A stretch of 5,233 nt of DNA from Pseudomonadota bacterium (lineage in GTDB: Bacteria; Pseudomonadota; Gammaproteobacteria; Xanthomonadales; Xanthomonadaceae), in assembly GCA_023453655.1 (NCBI GenBank), contig JAEXTE010000359.1, positions 1 to 5,233 on the forward strand. Direction: 5' to 3'. The notes below the pieces were generated by a model, which worked only from the letters and a program-made list of their open reading frames with translations, ran no database searches and was not told where the DNA came from. Position numbers and translations under genes: made by a program. Shown here in pieces: positions 4,737 to 5,233 of this stretch; positions within the stretch are counted from its first letter, which is position 1; each line of letters begins with the position of its first letter.

Positions 4737-5233
4737 TTGAAGACGCTGGCATGCCGCCTCGTCCTGCTGCTGGCGCTGCTGGTGCAGGTCCCGGTCGCGA
4801 TGGCCCTGGGCCTGGGTCAGATCGAGGTGAAGTCGCGGGCCGGCGAGCCGCTGCTGGCCGAAATCCCGATCATCTCCACCGATCCGTCGGAGCTGGAGAA
4901 CCTGCAGGCGCGGCTGGCCTCGCCGGAGACCTTCCGCCGCATCGGCCTGGAACCACCCTCGGGCCTGGTCTCGCAGCTGGACTTCGCCATCGCCCTGGAT
5001 CCGCGGGGCCGCCCCGTGATCCGCATCACCAGCCCGGCGCCGGTGGAGCAGCCGCTGCTGACCTTCCTGGTCGAGGTGGACTGGGGCCAGGGCCGGCTGG
5101 TGCGCGAATACTCCGCTCTGGTCGACACGCCGCAGACGGTGGCCGCGCCCGCGCAGCCGCCGATCCAGGCGCCGTCCGCGGCGCCGTCCAACCTCATCGC
5201 GCGCCCGCCGCAGCCGGAACCGGCCGCGGAGCC
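4737..5233 (+). CDS. fimV: FimV-type pilus assembly / polar hub protein, N-terminal part (runs off the window)
   Basis: FimV is an inner-membrane, peptidoglycan-linked protein that supports type IV pilus assembly, twitching motility and polar localisation. Only the first 165 codons are present and the frame stays open to the edge. TTG at 4737 gives a short n-region (MKTLACR), a hydrophobic core LVLLLALLVQVPV and likely cleavage after AMA (residue 23). The mature protein starts LGLGQIEVKS, the FimV hallmark (LGLG-EI in Pseudomonas). The conserved N-terminal beta domain follows, with SRAGEPLLAEIPI, ASPETFRRIGL and LTFLVEVDWGQGRLVREYSALVDTP up to about residue 132. A Pro/Ala-rich linker then begins. 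LysM and TPR-like parts would lie beyond the window. GGGGG at 4725-4729 can serve as a weak Shine-Dalgarno, 7 bases ahead. The frame is also open upstream (GTG 4665, TTG 4686), so the start is likely but not certain. fimV after asd (often followed by truA) is a common gammaproteobacterial order. Confidence 0.94.
   Translation, partial: MKTLACRLVLLLALLVQVPVAMALGLGQIEVKSRAGEPLLAEIPIISTDPSELENLQARLASPETFRRIGLEPPSGLVSQLDFAIALDPRGRPVIRITSPAPVEQPLLTFLVEVDWGQGRLVREYSALVDTPQTVAAPAQPPIQAPSAAPSNLIARPPQPEPAAE

Overview
The window looks like chromosomal DNA from a high-GC gammaproteobacterium of the Xanthomonadaceae/Lysobacteraceae (Lysobacter, Luteimonas or Xanthomonas relatives). This rests on the strong G/C bias at third codon positions, the close match of the AroC, Asd and FimV reading frames to what I recall of the xanthomonad proteins, and the gene order aroC - dehydrogenase - asd - fimV. 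No database search was possible, so the taxonomic call is inference.

Layout, all on the + strand. Positions 1-69 may hold the last codons of an upstream gene, whose TGA overlaps the TTG start of aroC. Positions 66-1160 encode chorismate synthase (AroC). Overlapping its stop by 8 bases is an NADPH-type D-2-hydroxyacid dehydrogenase (1153-2157). After a 109-base spacer comes aspartate-semialdehyde dehydrogenase (Asd, 2267-3295). A 73-base spacer with an inverted repeat leads to two small genes for exported proteins: a transthyretin/carboxypeptidase-regulatory-like protein (3369-4058) and a surface-adhesin-E-like protein (4092-4640). A 96-base, relatively AT-rich spacer with a candidate promoter and a two-stem inverted repeat precedes the start of fimV (4737 to the window end, cut off).

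Functionally, aroC and asd are housekeeping biosynthetic genes: the last step of the shikimate pathway, and the branch from aspartyl phosphate to lysine, threonine, methionine and diaminopimelate. fimV encodes the inner-membrane, peptidoglycan-associated hub for type IV pilus assembly and polar organisation. The least ordinary part is 3296-4736: two uncharacterised secreted-protein genes placed between asd and fimV, with spacers on both sides that carry similarly built dyads (TGAC, about 30 bases, GTCA), each overlapping a TTGAC -35-like element. I see no RNA genes, mobile elements, CRISPR array or convincing intrinsic terminators.
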